From: Brachybacterium sacelli | Lineage (GTDB): Bacteria; Actinomycetota; Actinomycetes; Actinomycetales; Dermabacteraceae | Length of the DNA stretch: 64,000 nt | NCBI RefSeq assembly: GCF_017876545.1 | Contig: NZ_JAGIOD010000001.1 | Location: 62,001 to 126,000, forward strand | Direction: 5' to 3' | Shown here: positions 9,628-18,132 of the stretch, piece by piece | Position numbering within the stretch: the first letter of the stretch is position 1 | Layout: the number at the start of each line of letters is the position of its first letter | Position numbers and translations under genes: made by a program | The notes under the pieces: generated by a model | Told to the model about the DNA's origin: nothing | Database searches by the model: none | What the model saw: the letters and a program-made list of their open reading frames with translations, nothing else

Positions 9628-11363
9628 CAGGCCACCTCCTCCTCGACGCCCTGGGACCTGACGATCTCCTGGTAGGTCTCCGAGCCCTCGAGCAGCTCAT
9701 CGTGGGTGCCTTGGTCGACGATCCGGCCGTTGTCGAGCACCAGGATGAGGTCCGCGTTCGTGATGGTGGTGACGCGCTGGGCGACGATCAGCATCAGTGC
9801 GTCACGGGTCTCGGGGACCAGGGCCGCGCGCAGCTTCGCGTCGGTGGTCAGGTCCAGCGCGCTGAAGGAGTCGTCGAACAGGTACAGCGACGGCGTCGCC
9901 GCCAGCGCCCTCGCGATGCACAGTCGCTGGCGCTGGCCGCCGGAGACGTTCGTACCTCCCTGGGCGATCGGGGACTCGAGCTCGTCGGGCATCGCGGCCA
10001 CGAAGTCGCGGCCCTGGGCGACGGTCAGCGCGTGCCACAGCTGCTGCTCGTCGGCCGCCGGATTGCCGAAGCGCAGGTTCGAGGCGATGGTTCCGGAGAA
10101 CAGGTAGGGCCGCTGCGGGACCAGACCCACCTGGTCCCAGAGCACGCGGGCGTCGAGATCGCGCACGTCGTGGCCATTGAGCAGCACCCGGCCCTCGCTC
10201 GCGTCCATCAACCGCGGCACCAGGTTGATCAGCGTGGTCTTGCCGGCGCCGGTGCCGCCGATGATCGCGACGCTCTGGCCGGCGCGAGCGGAGAAGGAGA
10301 TGTGCTCGAGCACCGGTCGCTCGGCGCCGGGGTAGGTGAAGGAGACGTCCTCGAAGGTCAGCTCGATGGGGCCTTCGATCGCACGGACTCCGTCGGTGCG
10401 CTGGTGGACGCTGGTCTCGGTCTCGAGCACGGCGGTGATGCGCTCGGCCGAGACCATCGCGCGCGGGATCATCATGGTCATGAAGGTGGCCATCATGACC
10501 GCGATGAGGATCTGCATCAGATAGGCGATGAACGCCGTGATCGAGCCGACCTCCATCTGCCCGGAGTCGATGCGAGGCGCGGCCACCAGCAGCACCATCA
10601 CGCTGGAGACGTTGAGGATGACCATGATGATCGGGTTGATGAGGATCATCAGCAGCCCGATCCGGCGGTTCAGGTCCGTGAGCTGGTCGTTGACCACGCC
10701 GTAGCGTTCGCGCTCACGGTCCTCGCGGACGAAGGCGCGCAGCACCCGGATGCCGGTGATCTGCTCGCGCAGCACCCCGTTGATGTCATCGATCTTGCCC
10801 TGCATCTGCTTGAACAGCGGGGCCGCCCGGAAGATCAGGGTGCCGACGGCCGCCAGCATGACCGGCACCATGACCGCGATCAGCCAGGCCATGCCCGGCT
10901 CCACGCGCAGCGCCAGGACGACGCCGCCGATGCCGGTGACCGGGGCCTGCACCAGCATGTTCAGCGAGAAGAAGACCAGCATCTGCACCTGCTGGACGTC
11001 GTTGGTGGAACGGGTGATCAGCGACGGGGTGCCGAACTCGCTGAGCTCCTTGGGGGAGAAGGAGGAGACCTGTGAGAAGACGGTCGTGCGCAGGTCCTTG
11101 CCCACCCGCATCGCGGAGCGGGCGGCGAAGAAGTTCGCGGCCACCAGCGCGATGATGTTGCCGAAGGAGATCAGCAGCATCAGCAGGCCGAGGTCCCAGA
11201 TCACCGGGATGTCGGCCTGGGCGACGCCGTCGTCGATGATGTCCGCGTTCAGGGTGGGCAGGTACAGCGCGGCCAGCACGCCGATGATCTGGAAGATCAC
11301 CACCAGGGTGATCCAGAGGCGGTAGGGCTTCAGGGCGCTGAGCACGAGTCGCAGCAGGGTCAC
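9627..11363 (-). CDS. Heterodimeric ABC exporter, degenerate half
   Basis: 578 residues: six TM helices then an NBD with Walker A GGTGAGKTT and a canonical signature VSGGQRQRLCIARAL. The Walker B reads LYLFDDSFSALD, with Asp in place of the catalytic Glu, and the H-loop reads AQRVTT, with Gln for His. This is the noncanonical site of a heterodimer and indicates obligate pairing with the next gene, whose ATG overlaps this stop codon. First gene of the two-gene operon. Confidence 0.92.
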   Translation of the reverse strand: MTLLRLVLSALKPYRLWITLVVIFQIIGVLAALYLPTLNADIIDDGVAQADIPVIWDLGLLMLLISFGNIIALVAANFFAARSAMRVGKDLRTTVFSQVSSFSPKELSEFGTPSLITRSTNDVQQVQMLVFFSLNMLVQAPVTGIGGVVLALRVEPGMAWLIAVMVPVMLAAVGTLIFRAAPLFKQMQGKIDDINGVLREQITGIRVLRAFVREDRERERYGVVNDQLTDLNRRIGLLMILINPIIMVILNVSSVMVLLVAAPRIDSGQMEVGSITAFIAYLMQILIAVMMATFMTMMIPRAMVSAERITAVLETETSVHQRTDGVRAIEGPIELTFEDVSFTYPGAERPVLEHISFSARAGQSVAIIGGTGAGKTTLINLVPRLMDASEGRVLLNGHDVRDLDARVLWDQVGLVPQRPYLFSGTIASNLRFGNPAADEQQLWHALTVAQGRDFVAAMPDELESPIAQGGTNVSGGQRQRLCIARALAATPSLYLFDDSFSALDLTTDAKLRAALVPETRDALMLIVAQRVTTITNADLILVLDNGRIVDQGTHDELLEGSETYQEIVRSQGVEEEVA

Positions 11364-11559
11364 GGGTCTCCTTCGTCATCGGCACGGGCAGCACCGCGCC
11401 GCGCACCGTGCGAAGCATAGACCTCGGGTCGGACGGTCGGCATCAGACTTCTGTCGGTCCACCGGACGGGGGATGCGGGCGGGACCGAGGGCGGGGCGCC
11501 GGAGGGAGAACGGGGTGATGCCCCCGACGTCCGCTCACCGCGCAGGGAGGTGTGTCGTC

Positions 11560-11565
11560 TACCGT
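11560..11565 (+). promoter_or_regulatory. -10 element TACCGT, leaderless type
   Basis: TACCGT is followed after seven bases by GTG at 11573, which is therefore preferred over the GTG at 11552. Confidence 0.55.
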
Positions 11566-11572
11566 GGGCGGC

Positions 11573-12268
11573 GTGAATCGACCTGCCCAACGCATCATCG
11601 TCGCCGTGCTCGCCCTCGTCCTGGTGATCCCGCTCGGCGCGATCGGGCTCAGCTCCGTGTTCGGGCCCCAGGACGAGGAGGAGCAGCAGGCGGCCGAGAG
11701 CTCGCAGGGTGCTGAGAACGCTGAGAATCCCGAGAACCCGGAGAATCGGCCGACGGCCGACCCCGACGACCAGCCGCCGCGCCCCGAGCTGCCCCGCCCC
11801 GAGGAGCCCGCGGGGCTGACGGAGCAGAGCTCGGAGGGTGCCGAGGCGACGCTGACCTACCTGCTGGAGTCCTACAGCTACATGATGAGCAGCGGGGACG
11901 TCTCCGTGTGGGAGGACTCCGTGGATCCCCAGTGCCAGGTGTGCGCGACCTTCCTCGACAATGCCCAGCTGCTCGCGGACCAGGGCGGCTACCTGGTCGA
12001 CGGCGATTTCGAGGTGCATTCGGCGAGCTTCGAGGGCACCGGGGAGCCGCCCGCGAGCGGAGAGGTCACCGCGGACTTCACCCAGGAGGCCAGCGTTCTG
12101 GTCGATGACCCGAACCTGCAGGCGAGCCGCCTCGACGAGGTCTCCGGTCAGCTGGTCGCCCAGATCGCCTGGGACGGCGACCGCTGGCGCGTGACCGATA
12201 TGAGCATCGCCCCGGAGGGCGGCGGTACCGGCGGCGGGGCCTCCGACGCCGGAGGCGCGGCAGGCTGA
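11573..12268 (+). CDS. DUF6318-like anchored extracytoplasmic protein
   Basis: 231 residues. One N-terminal TM helix or uncleaved signal (residues 8-28), a low-complexity Glu/Asn/Pro linker to about residue 85, then a compact domain with ATLTYLLESYSYMMSSGD, CQVC, VDGDFEVHSASF and AQIAWDGDRWRV. This order matches DUF6318 proteins of Actinobacteria, which have no known function. It ends in a short Gly-rich tail. GTG 11573 is chosen over GTG 11552 because it sits seven bases after a TACCGT -10. It is divergent from the ABC exporter pair. Confidence 0.75.
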   Translation: MNRPAQRIIVAVLALVLVIPLGAIGLSSVFGPQDEEEQQAAESSQGAENAENPENPENRPTADPDDQPPRPELPRPEEPAGLTEQSSEGAEATLTYLLESYSYMMSSGDVSVWEDSVDPQCQVCATFLDNAQLLADQGGYLVDGDFEVHSASFEGTGEPPASGEVTADFTQEASVLVDDPNLQASRLDEVSGQLVAQIAWDGDRWRVTDMSIAPEGGGTGGGASDAGGAAG

Positions 12269-12337
12269 GCGCCGGCAGGGCCGCTGAAGCAGGCAAGGGC
12301 GGACGTGCGCGACTGATCCAGCAGGTGGTGCCGCGGG

Positions 12338-13033
12338 TCAGGGCAGGCCAGGCAGGTGCCGGGCGGCGTCGGCGGGGTCCCCGCTGAGCTCCCGGACCGG
12401 TGCCGCGGCCATCGAGCGGGCGAGGGGGACGGCTCCCGCGGCCTCGGCCGCCCGGGCGATCTGTGCGGCGACCTGCTCCGGTGCCGTGGATCCGACGCCG
12501 ACGAACCACACCCAGCGACCGTCGACCGACCGCGGCGGCGGGTCCTGCAGGGACGCGATCACCGCGCGACGGCGGCGGGCCTCGGCCGCGGAGGGGCCGA
12601 CCAGGTGGAGGCCGCGGCGGGTCCAGGCCGAGCGCCGCACCGTGGACTGCGGGAAGCCGCCGGTCCCGGTCTCGCGTCCGTAGCGGCGCGCTCCGGTGAC
12701 GGGGACCAGGCTGCCGGGGACGATCTGGTCGTAGCGGACCGCGTAGGGGCGCATACCGGGGGCGACCGAGCCGACCAGCAGTCCCCGCTCGCACACCACG
12801 AGCCGTTCCCCGCTGACGAGCACCAGGATCGCCGCGGCCAGCAGCGCGAACACGACCGTCGGGGCCAGCGCGAGCACCGGGGACTCCCCCGGCGCGATCA
12901 GGGTGAGCCCGGAGAAGAGTGCCCAGACCAGCACGAACAGGCCGATGACCACCGGGCCTGGACGGTCGGCGTGGACGGCGAGCACCGCGCCGAGCTCGTC
13001 CTGATGACGGCGCGCAGCGGAGCGCGCGCTCAC
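12338..13033 (-). CDS. Small membrane protein with PH-like C-terminal domain, cassette copy 2
   Basis: 231 residues from the GTG at 13033, which overlaps the upstream TGA by four bases exactly as in copy 1; the longer open frame upstream is antisense-like noise over the neighbouring gene. Two TM helices (about residues 23-41 and 48-70) are followed by ERGLLVG, AVRYDQIVPGSLVPV, LHLVGPSA, GSTAPEQVAAQIARAA and the tail ELSGDPADAARHLPGLP. These blocks align with the protein at 1907-2608 over the whole length, so the two are paralogues. Confidence 0.78.
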   Translation of the reverse strand: MSARSAARRHQDELGAVLAVHADRPGPVVIGLFVLVWALFSGLTLIAPGESPVLALAPTVVFALLAAAILVLVSGERLVVCERGLLVGSVAPGMRPYAVRYDQIVPGSLVPVTGARRYGRETGTGGFPQSTVRRSAWTRRGLHLVGPSAAEARRRRAVIASLQDPPPRSVDGRWVWFVGVGSTAPEQVAAQIARAAEAAGAVPLARSMAAAPVRELSGDPADAARHLPGLP

Positions 13034-13905
13034 TGCGGCGCGGCCGGGTCGGCCTCGGGAGCGGTGCCGGCGACCACGTCCTCGAGGATCGCCGTCAGGG
13101 ACTGCCGGGAGACGGCGCCGACCCGTTGGACGGCCTCGTCGCCCTCCGCGTCGGTCTCCATCAGCTCGACCGCCTCGGGAGTGGCCAGGAGGGTGAAGCC
13201 CGCCGGGTCCCCGGCCTCGCGGTGCAGGACGAGGACGGTGGTGACGGCACGTGCCCCGGCCAGGCGGGCAGCCGTCGGACTCTCGCCGAACTGCGCGGCG
13301 GGGACCTCCTCGACCTCCCCGTCTGCCTCGCCGATCCCACCGATCGGGTCGACGAAAGCGATCAGCTGCTCCGCCAGGACGTCGCCCTCCAGCAGGAAGA
13401 ACAGGTGGAAGCCGTCGGCGTCGAAGGCCTCCCACAGCACGCGCACGCCGCCGTCGACGTGGAAGACGTAGAAGTAGCCGTAGGCGGTGCCCCGTTCCGT
13501 GCGGCGCTCGGCGATGATCACCGCGTCCGAGGTGCGGCGCAGGACTGCCACCCCCTGGAGCTCGGGGACGGCGAGCATCCGTGCCGGCTCGTGGCTGCCC
13601 TCCTCGTACCGTCGGGGGTCCACGACGGTGCTCGAGGCGACGATGCCGCGCGCCATCATCGAGCGCATCGCGGCGCTGGTGGCGAGGGCACGATCGGCCT
13701 GCTGCACCGCGCTCTCGGAGAGCCAGGGGGTCGGCGTCAGCGACTCGTGCTGCAGGCCGTCGAGGGCAGTGAGCTCCTCATCGGTGAGGGTGACGATCTC
13801 GGTGACCGGCTCGGTGAGGGGCCGGCTGAGCAGTTCGGTCGCGATCCGGACGTCGTCGGCGGAGAAGCTCGGCGCGCTCGAACCCTGCTGCGGTGCGGAA
13901 GTCAT
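13030..13905 (-). CDS. EspG-like protein (possible WXG-substrate chaperone), cassette copy 2
   Basis: 291 residues, soluble, acidic. It shares with the copy-1 protein the order VTLTDEELTAL, SMMARGIV, a beta-rich block with YFYVFHVDGGVRVLWEAF and GFHLFF, and ELMETDAEGD near the C-terminus. The EspG-like assignment rests on length, fold pattern and adjacency to a WXG gene, not on a diagnostic motif. ATG at 13905 follows TAGTCT by six bases and lacks a Shine-Dalgarno, as in copy 1. Confidence 0.72.
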   Translation of the reverse strand: MTSAPQQGSSAPSFSADDVRIATELLSRPLTEPVTEIVTLTDEELTALDGLQHESLTPTPWLSESAVQQADRALATSAAMRSMMARGIVASSTVVDPRRYEEGSHEPARMLAVPELQGVAVLRRTSDAVIIAERRTERGTAYGYFYVFHVDGGVRVLWEAFDADGFHLFFLLEGDVLAEQLIAFVDPIGGIGEADGEVEEVPAAQFGESPTAARLAGARAVTTVLVLHREAGDPAGFTLLATPEAVELMETDAEGDEAVQRVGAVSRQSLTAILEDVVAGTAPEADPAAPQ

Positions 13906-13911
13906 GGTCGA

Positions 13912-13917
13912 AGACTA
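13912..13917 (-). promoter_or_regulatory. -10 element TAGTCT, leaderless type
   Basis: TAGTCT lies six bases before the ATG at 13905, matching the arrangement in front of the copy-1 paralogue at 3456. Confidence 0.55.
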
Positions 13918-14009
13918 CGCAGAAGGTCGAGGGCACGCACCCCGGCGCGGACCCTCCGGCTCCCGTGCCGGGGGCCGCCGCCCGGGTGATGGAACTCGTG
14001 GTCCTCGGC

Positions 14010-14963
14010 TCAGAAGATCCCGCCGACGAAGTCGCCGACCGCATCGGTCGCGTCTCCGACCGCGTCCCCCACGGCGTCGGCCGCTTCGCCGACGGCGTCA
14101 CCCGCGTCGCTGGCGAAGTCGCCGACGGCACCGGCGGCGTCCCCGGCGAAGGAGGTGATCGAGTCCCAGTTGTCGTAGATCGCATTGCCTGCCGCCCACA
14201 GTCCGGCGCCGATGCCCGCGGCGGCGACGACGCCCAGTCCGACCGGTCCGAGGGCCGCGCCCGCGCCGAGTGCGACGGCGAGCCCGCCGGCGCCGCTGAC
14301 GACGCTGAGCCCACCCGCGACGCGATCGCCGACGCCCCGCCACCCGTCGTGCGGCGGGTTGACCATGTCGCTGATCCCGCTGGCGATGCTGAACACGCCG
14401 CCGGCGCCGCCGAGGAAGCGCCCTGCGGTGCCGAGCTTGCCGAGCATCCCCGCGGCGTCGTCGACCATCCCGGAGCGGATGAAGGTCTGGGCGGATCGGG
14501 CGGCGTCCCCCGCCGTGTTCATCGCCTGGCGCAGTGCGACCAGGTTGCGCCCCTGCTTGATGCCCTCCCAGACGGAGAGGCCGGCCAGGGTGGTGGTGAG
14601 CCCGGTGCTGAGCACGCTGGTCAGAGGGTTGGCCAGCAGGTCGGAGAGGGCGTCGCCGAAGGAGCCGTCGCCGCCGCCTCCGCCGCCCTCGCCACCGGGC
14701 TCGCTGACCTGGTCCTGCTCCTCGGCGTGCTGCTCCAGGTCCGTGCGTCGGGCGTCGAGGTCGGCGGCGGCCCGGTCGAACAGTCCGGAGACGCGCCCGG
14801 TGAAGTCATCGCGGAAGGTGTCGGCGTCAGGGCCGACCCATTCGACGGAGGAGACCTGCGAGGAGAGGGTGTCACGGAGATCCTCGAGCCGCCCCGAACC
14901 CGTCCGGATCCGGTCGGCGTGCTCGCGAAGCGCCTCGGTGTCCGCGCCGAAGAAGCCGCTCAT
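14010..14963 (-). CDS. WXG100-type secreted protein with long Gly/Ala-rich C-terminus, cassette copy 2
   Basis: 317 residues from ATG 14963, preceded by GGGGACAGGG. N-terminal helical hairpin with WVGPDADTFRDDFTGR near residue 41 and LEQHAEEQDQVSEP near residue 80, a Gly-rich linker, a hydrophobic Gly/Ala/Val middle and a C-terminal run of DAVGDA-type repeats ending GDFVGGIF. It aligns with the protein at 3533-4381 from end to end, with about 30 extra residues in the linker region. It is probably a type VII secretion substrate; no enzymatic domain is recognised. A TAGGGT -10 candidate at 15017-15022 corresponds in place to that of copy 1. Confidence 0.8.
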   Translation of the reverse strand: MSGFFGADTEALREHADRIRTGSGRLEDLRDTLSSQVSSVEWVGPDADTFRDDFTGRVSGLFDRAAADLDARRTDLEQHAEEQDQVSEPGGEGGGGGGDGSFGDALSDLLANPLTSVLSTGLTTTLAGLSVWEGIKQGRNLVALRQAMNTAGDAARSAQTFIRSGMVDDAAGMLGKLGTAGRFLGGAGGVFSIASGISDMVNPPHDGWRGVGDRVAGGLSVVSGAGGLAVALGAGAALGPVGLGVVAAAGIGAGLWAAGNAIYDNWDSITSFAGDAAGAVGDFASDAGDAVGEAADAVGDAVGDATDAVGDFVGGIF

Positions 14964-15124
14964 CCCTGTCCCCTGACCGCTCGGGTCCGCGCTCGCGGAC
15001 GCTCTGATGCGTCCTGACCCTAGTGCGCTCCGCGCCGCGGGACCATGGGGAGCACTCCCCATGGTTCCGGGGCGCTCCGATCGGGCACGCAGCGCGCGGT
15101 GATCCGCTCGGGTGATCGGTCCGC

Positions 15125-16057
15125 TCAGGCCTCCGTCGGCCGGTAGAGGAACCAGTCGGTGCGGTACGGGAGACCGACGACGTCGCCGCGGGCGTGCCCG
15201 AGGTGCTCGTGCAGGTACCAGTCGAGGTTGGCGAGCACTGCATCGCGGCGCTCCTCGGTCGCCGTGAGGACGTAACTGCGGGTGCGGGCGAGGTCGATGA
15301 TGTCCTGGGTGGGCATCGGGTCCTGCCACTCGTGCACGCCGCGTGCGAGCAGGGTGAGGCCGGGGCCGACGGTGGGCAGGAAATCCTCGCGATGGATGTC
15401 ACCGGCGTGCATGATCCGCGAGAGGCGGTGCACCCACGGGATCGTCACGTCGAGCATGTTCCACACCAGCGCGAGGACGCCACCCGGCGCCAGCAGTCGC
15501 GTGACCTCCTCGGAGGCCGCACTCGCGTCGAACCAGTGCCAGGCCTGGGCGACGGTGACCAGCTCGGCCGAGGCGGCGGGGAGGCCGGTGTCCTCGGCCG
15601 AGGCGCGGTGAGTGGCGAGGAGACCGGGCGTCGAGTTCGGGCCCGCGGCAGGCGTCGGGACGCGGCGCAGAGCGGCCGCGAGCATGGCGCGGCTGGTGTC
15701 CACGGCCGTGACGTCGAGGCCGCGCTCCACCAGCGCCCAGGAGAGCTTCCCGGTGCCTGCGCCGAGGTCGATCGCGCGGGGACGCGGGGGCAGAGCGACG
15801 TCCGTGGGCGCTGTGGGGTCGACGTCGTGCACGGTCGCGCCGTCGTCGGCCCGCTCCCCTGGCAGCCGGGCCAGGATCGCCTCGAGCACGGGCCCCGGGT
15901 ACCCCGGACGCAGGCGGTCGTAGTCCGCGCCCTGGTCGTGGAAGGCCGCGGCCAGCGCCCCCTTCCGCTCGACGCTGCCGAAGCGGGGCTCGTCGCGCGC
16001 CGAGATCGGAGGGACCGGCGGGTGCGTCCGATCGGGAGGGGTCGAGGAGTCTGGCAC
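15125..16057 (-). CDS. Class I SAM-dependent methyltransferase (type 11)
   Basis: 310 residues. The SAM-binding motif I is AIDLGAGTGKLSWAL near residue 95, followed by acidic VDTSRAM (motif post-I) and the AQAWHWFD block seen in many small-molecule methyltransferases. The first ~20 residues are Pro-rich and probably disordered. The region between motif I and the N-terminus contains a Pro/Asp-rich insert. The substrate is unknown. GTG at 16057 is used because TAGGAT lies six bases upstream. Confidence 0.88.
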   Translation of the reverse strand: MPDSSTPPDRTHPPVPPISARDEPRFGSVERKGALAAAFHDQGADYDRLRPGYPGPVLEAILARLPGERADDGATVHDVDPTAPTDVALPPRPRAIDLGAGTGKLSWALVERGLDVTAVDTSRAMLAAALRRVPTPAAGPNSTPGLLATHRASAEDTGLPAASAELVTVAQAWHWFDASAASEEVTRLLAPGGVLALVWNMLDVTIPWVHRLSRIMHAGDIHREDFLPTVGPGLTLLARGVHEWQDPMPTQDIIDLARTRSYVLTATEERRDAVLANLDWYLHEHLGHARGDVVGLPYRTDWFLYRPTEA

Positions 16058-16063
16058 AGGAAG

Positions 16064-16069
16064 ATCCTA
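16064..16069 (-). promoter_or_regulatory. -10 element TAGGAT, leaderless type
   Basis: TAGGAT is separated by six bases from the GTG start at 16057; there is no Shine-Dalgarno. Confidence 0.55.
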
Positions 16070-16251
16070 GAACCCCGCACCACGGCCCCGGCCGTCTCCT
16101 GCTCACCGCGGCTCAGTACGTGGGGGTCGGGATCTCGCCGGCGATGACCCGCACGAGGATCGGGAACGCGGCCCCGGGCAGGAGCAGCCCTCGAGCCCTC
16201 CGCTCGCCGTCCGCGCCCGAAGAAGGTCCCGGACCCACGGGGCCTCGCCGC

Positions 16252-18132
16252 TCAGCGCGACCGGCGGTGAGCCACCCAGGAGCGGTGCAGTCCAGCGTAG
16301 ATGCCGCCGGTGAGCTCGACCAGCTCGTCATGGGTGCCGTGCTCGACGAGGTCGCCGTGGTCGAGCACCATGATCCGGTCCGCCCGCTCCGCGGTGGAGA
16401 GCCGATGGGCGATGGTGATCGTGGTGCGGCCGCGGGCGAGGCCGTCGATCGCCTGCTGGAGCCGCACGTCGGCCGCCGGGTCCACGGCGCTGGTGGCCTC
16501 GTCGAGCACGATCACGTCGGGATCGGCGAGGTAGGCGCGAGCCAGCGCCACCAGCTGCCGCTCCCCCGCGCTCAGGGACTCGCCGCGCTGGCCGACGGGG
16601 GTGTCCAGGCCCTCGGGCAGCTCGTCGGCCCAGGTGCCCAGTCCCAGCTCGTCCAGGGCGCGACGCATGTCCGCCGCGGTGGCGTCGGGGGCGCCGTAGG
16701 CCAGGTTGCCGGCGACCGTGGTGTCGAAGAGGAACCCCTCCTGCGGCACCATGATCACGCGCGAGCGCAGCGAGGAGTACGGGATCAGGTGCAGCGGGAT
16801 CCCGCCGATCGAGAGCTCGCCGCCGGCCGGGTCCATCATGCGGGTCAGCAGCTTGGCGAAGGTGGTCTTGCCGCTGCCCGTCTCCCCGACGATCGCGATG
16901 CGGCTGCGGGCGGGGATGTCGACGCTGATGCCGTGCAGCACCTCGGGCCCGGTCGGGTAGGAATAGCGCAGGTCGCGGATCTCGATGTCCAGCAGGCCCT
17001 CCGGCAGCGGCGTCGCGCCGGCCACGGGCGCGGAGCGGATGCCGGTGCGGGGGTCCAGAGCCCCGCCGGGATCGGCGACGTCGGCCGGGGTGTCGAGCAC
17101 GCCGAGCACGCGCCGCCAGCCGGCCACGGCGTTCTGCGCCTGCATCAGCATCTCGATGCCCATGCGCACGGGCTGGCTGAACAGGGAGACCAGGAAGACG
17201 AAGGCGATCACGCCGCCGGCGGTGAGGTCCGCGCCCGACAGCGAGATCCCCAGCGCCTCGGTGCCCAGCAGGATGCCGACCACGACGACGACGGCGGTGG
17301 CCAGCCCGTCGGCGGTCTCCGAGAGGAAGAAGGAGGCCGACTGGGGTTTCAGCACGGAGAACTGGGCGTCGCGCACGTCGCGGACGCGAGCGGTCTGGGT
17401 GCCACGGGTGCGGGCCTCGACGCCGTAGGCGCGCACGGTGGCGGAGCCGACCAGGGCCTCCGAGACGGCGCCGAGCATCCGCCCGACCTCGGTGCGCACC
17501 TGCTGGAAGCGGACCCGGATGCGGCGCTGCAGCGTGCCCATGACCAGCAGGATCGGCAAGTAGCAGATCCACACCACGATCGCCAGCGGCCAGGAGTAGA
17601 AGACCATCACCGCGGTGGCGAGGACGAGCTGCATGCTCATCACCACCAGCATGATGCCGCCGAAGCTCATGAACTGGCTGACGGTGTCGACGTCGCTGGT
17701 CACGCGGGAGACCAGGGCGCCACGCTGCTCGGTGCCCTGGGTGAGCAGGGACAGGTCGTGGATGTGGCGGAACGCGCGCTTGCGCAGGGTCGCCAGCGAG
17801 GTCTCGGCCAGGCGGAACAGTCGCCGGTTCATGACGATGTTGCAGGTCGCCGTGGCCAGCAGCACGAAGGCCGCCAGTCCCGCGGCACCGGCGACGAAGG
17901 CGACGTCCGGCGTCTCGGGCGCGATGATGCCGCGGTCGAGGATGGCCTGCACCGCGATCGGGACCACCACCTTGCCGGCGGTGGCGATGACGGCGAGCAG
18001 GATCGTGATCCACAGGCCGTGCAGGGCGTCGGGGGTCAGCGAGAGCCCGCGGCGGACGGTGTGCAGGGCGGACTCGTCGGTCGCGACCTCGGTGCCCAGT
18101 CGTGAGGAGTCGCGGGCGGGAGCGGCGGTCAT
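16252..18132 (-). CDS. Heterodimeric ABC exporter 2, canonical half
   Basis: 626 residues with six TM helices and an NBD with Walker A GETGSGKTT, signature variant LSAGERQ, Walker B VIVLDEATSAVD and H-loop AHRLST. The variant signature with an intact catalytic Glu and His is the usual pattern for the catalytic subunit of a heterodimeric exporter. The ATG overlaps the stop of the partner by four bases (ATGA). Substrate unknown. Confidence 0.92.
   Translation of the reverse strand: MTAAPARDSSRLGTEVATDESALHTVRRGLSLTPDALHGLWITILLAVIATAGKVVVPIAVQAILDRGIIAPETPDVAFVAGAAGLAAFVLLATATCNIVMNRRLFRLAETSLATLRKRAFRHIHDLSLLTQGTEQRGALVSRVTSDVDTVSQFMSFGGIMLVVMSMQLVLATAVMVFYSWPLAIVVWICYLPILLVMGTLQRRIRVRFQQVRTEVGRMLGAVSEALVGSATVRAYGVEARTRGTQTARVRDVRDAQFSVLKPQSASFFLSETADGLATAVVVVVGILLGTEALGISLSGADLTAGGVIAFVFLVSLFSQPVRMGIEMLMQAQNAVAGWRRVLGVLDTPADVADPGGALDPRTGIRSAPVAGATPLPEGLLDIEIRDLRYSYPTGPEVLHGISVDIPARSRIAIVGETGSGKTTFAKLLTRMMDPAGGELSIGGIPLHLIPYSSLRSRVIMVPQEGFLFDTTVAGNLAYGAPDATAADMRRALDELGLGTWADELPEGLDTPVGQRGESLSAGERQLVALARAYLADPDVIVLDEATSAVDPAADVRLQQAIDGLARGRTTITIAHRLSTAERADRIMVLDHGDLVEHGTHDELVELTGGIYAGLHRSWVAHRRSR

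Noticed and set aside
12338..13435. 365-codon version of the copy-2 membrane protein
   Set aside because: The extra N-terminus is Arg/Gly-rich antisense-like sequence over the EspG-like gene; the paralogue starts at the equivalent GTGA overlap.
16113..16331. Short minus-strand frame ending AGEIPTPTY
   Set aside because: Overlaps the 3' end of an intact ABC gene in another frame and has no start or family resemblance.
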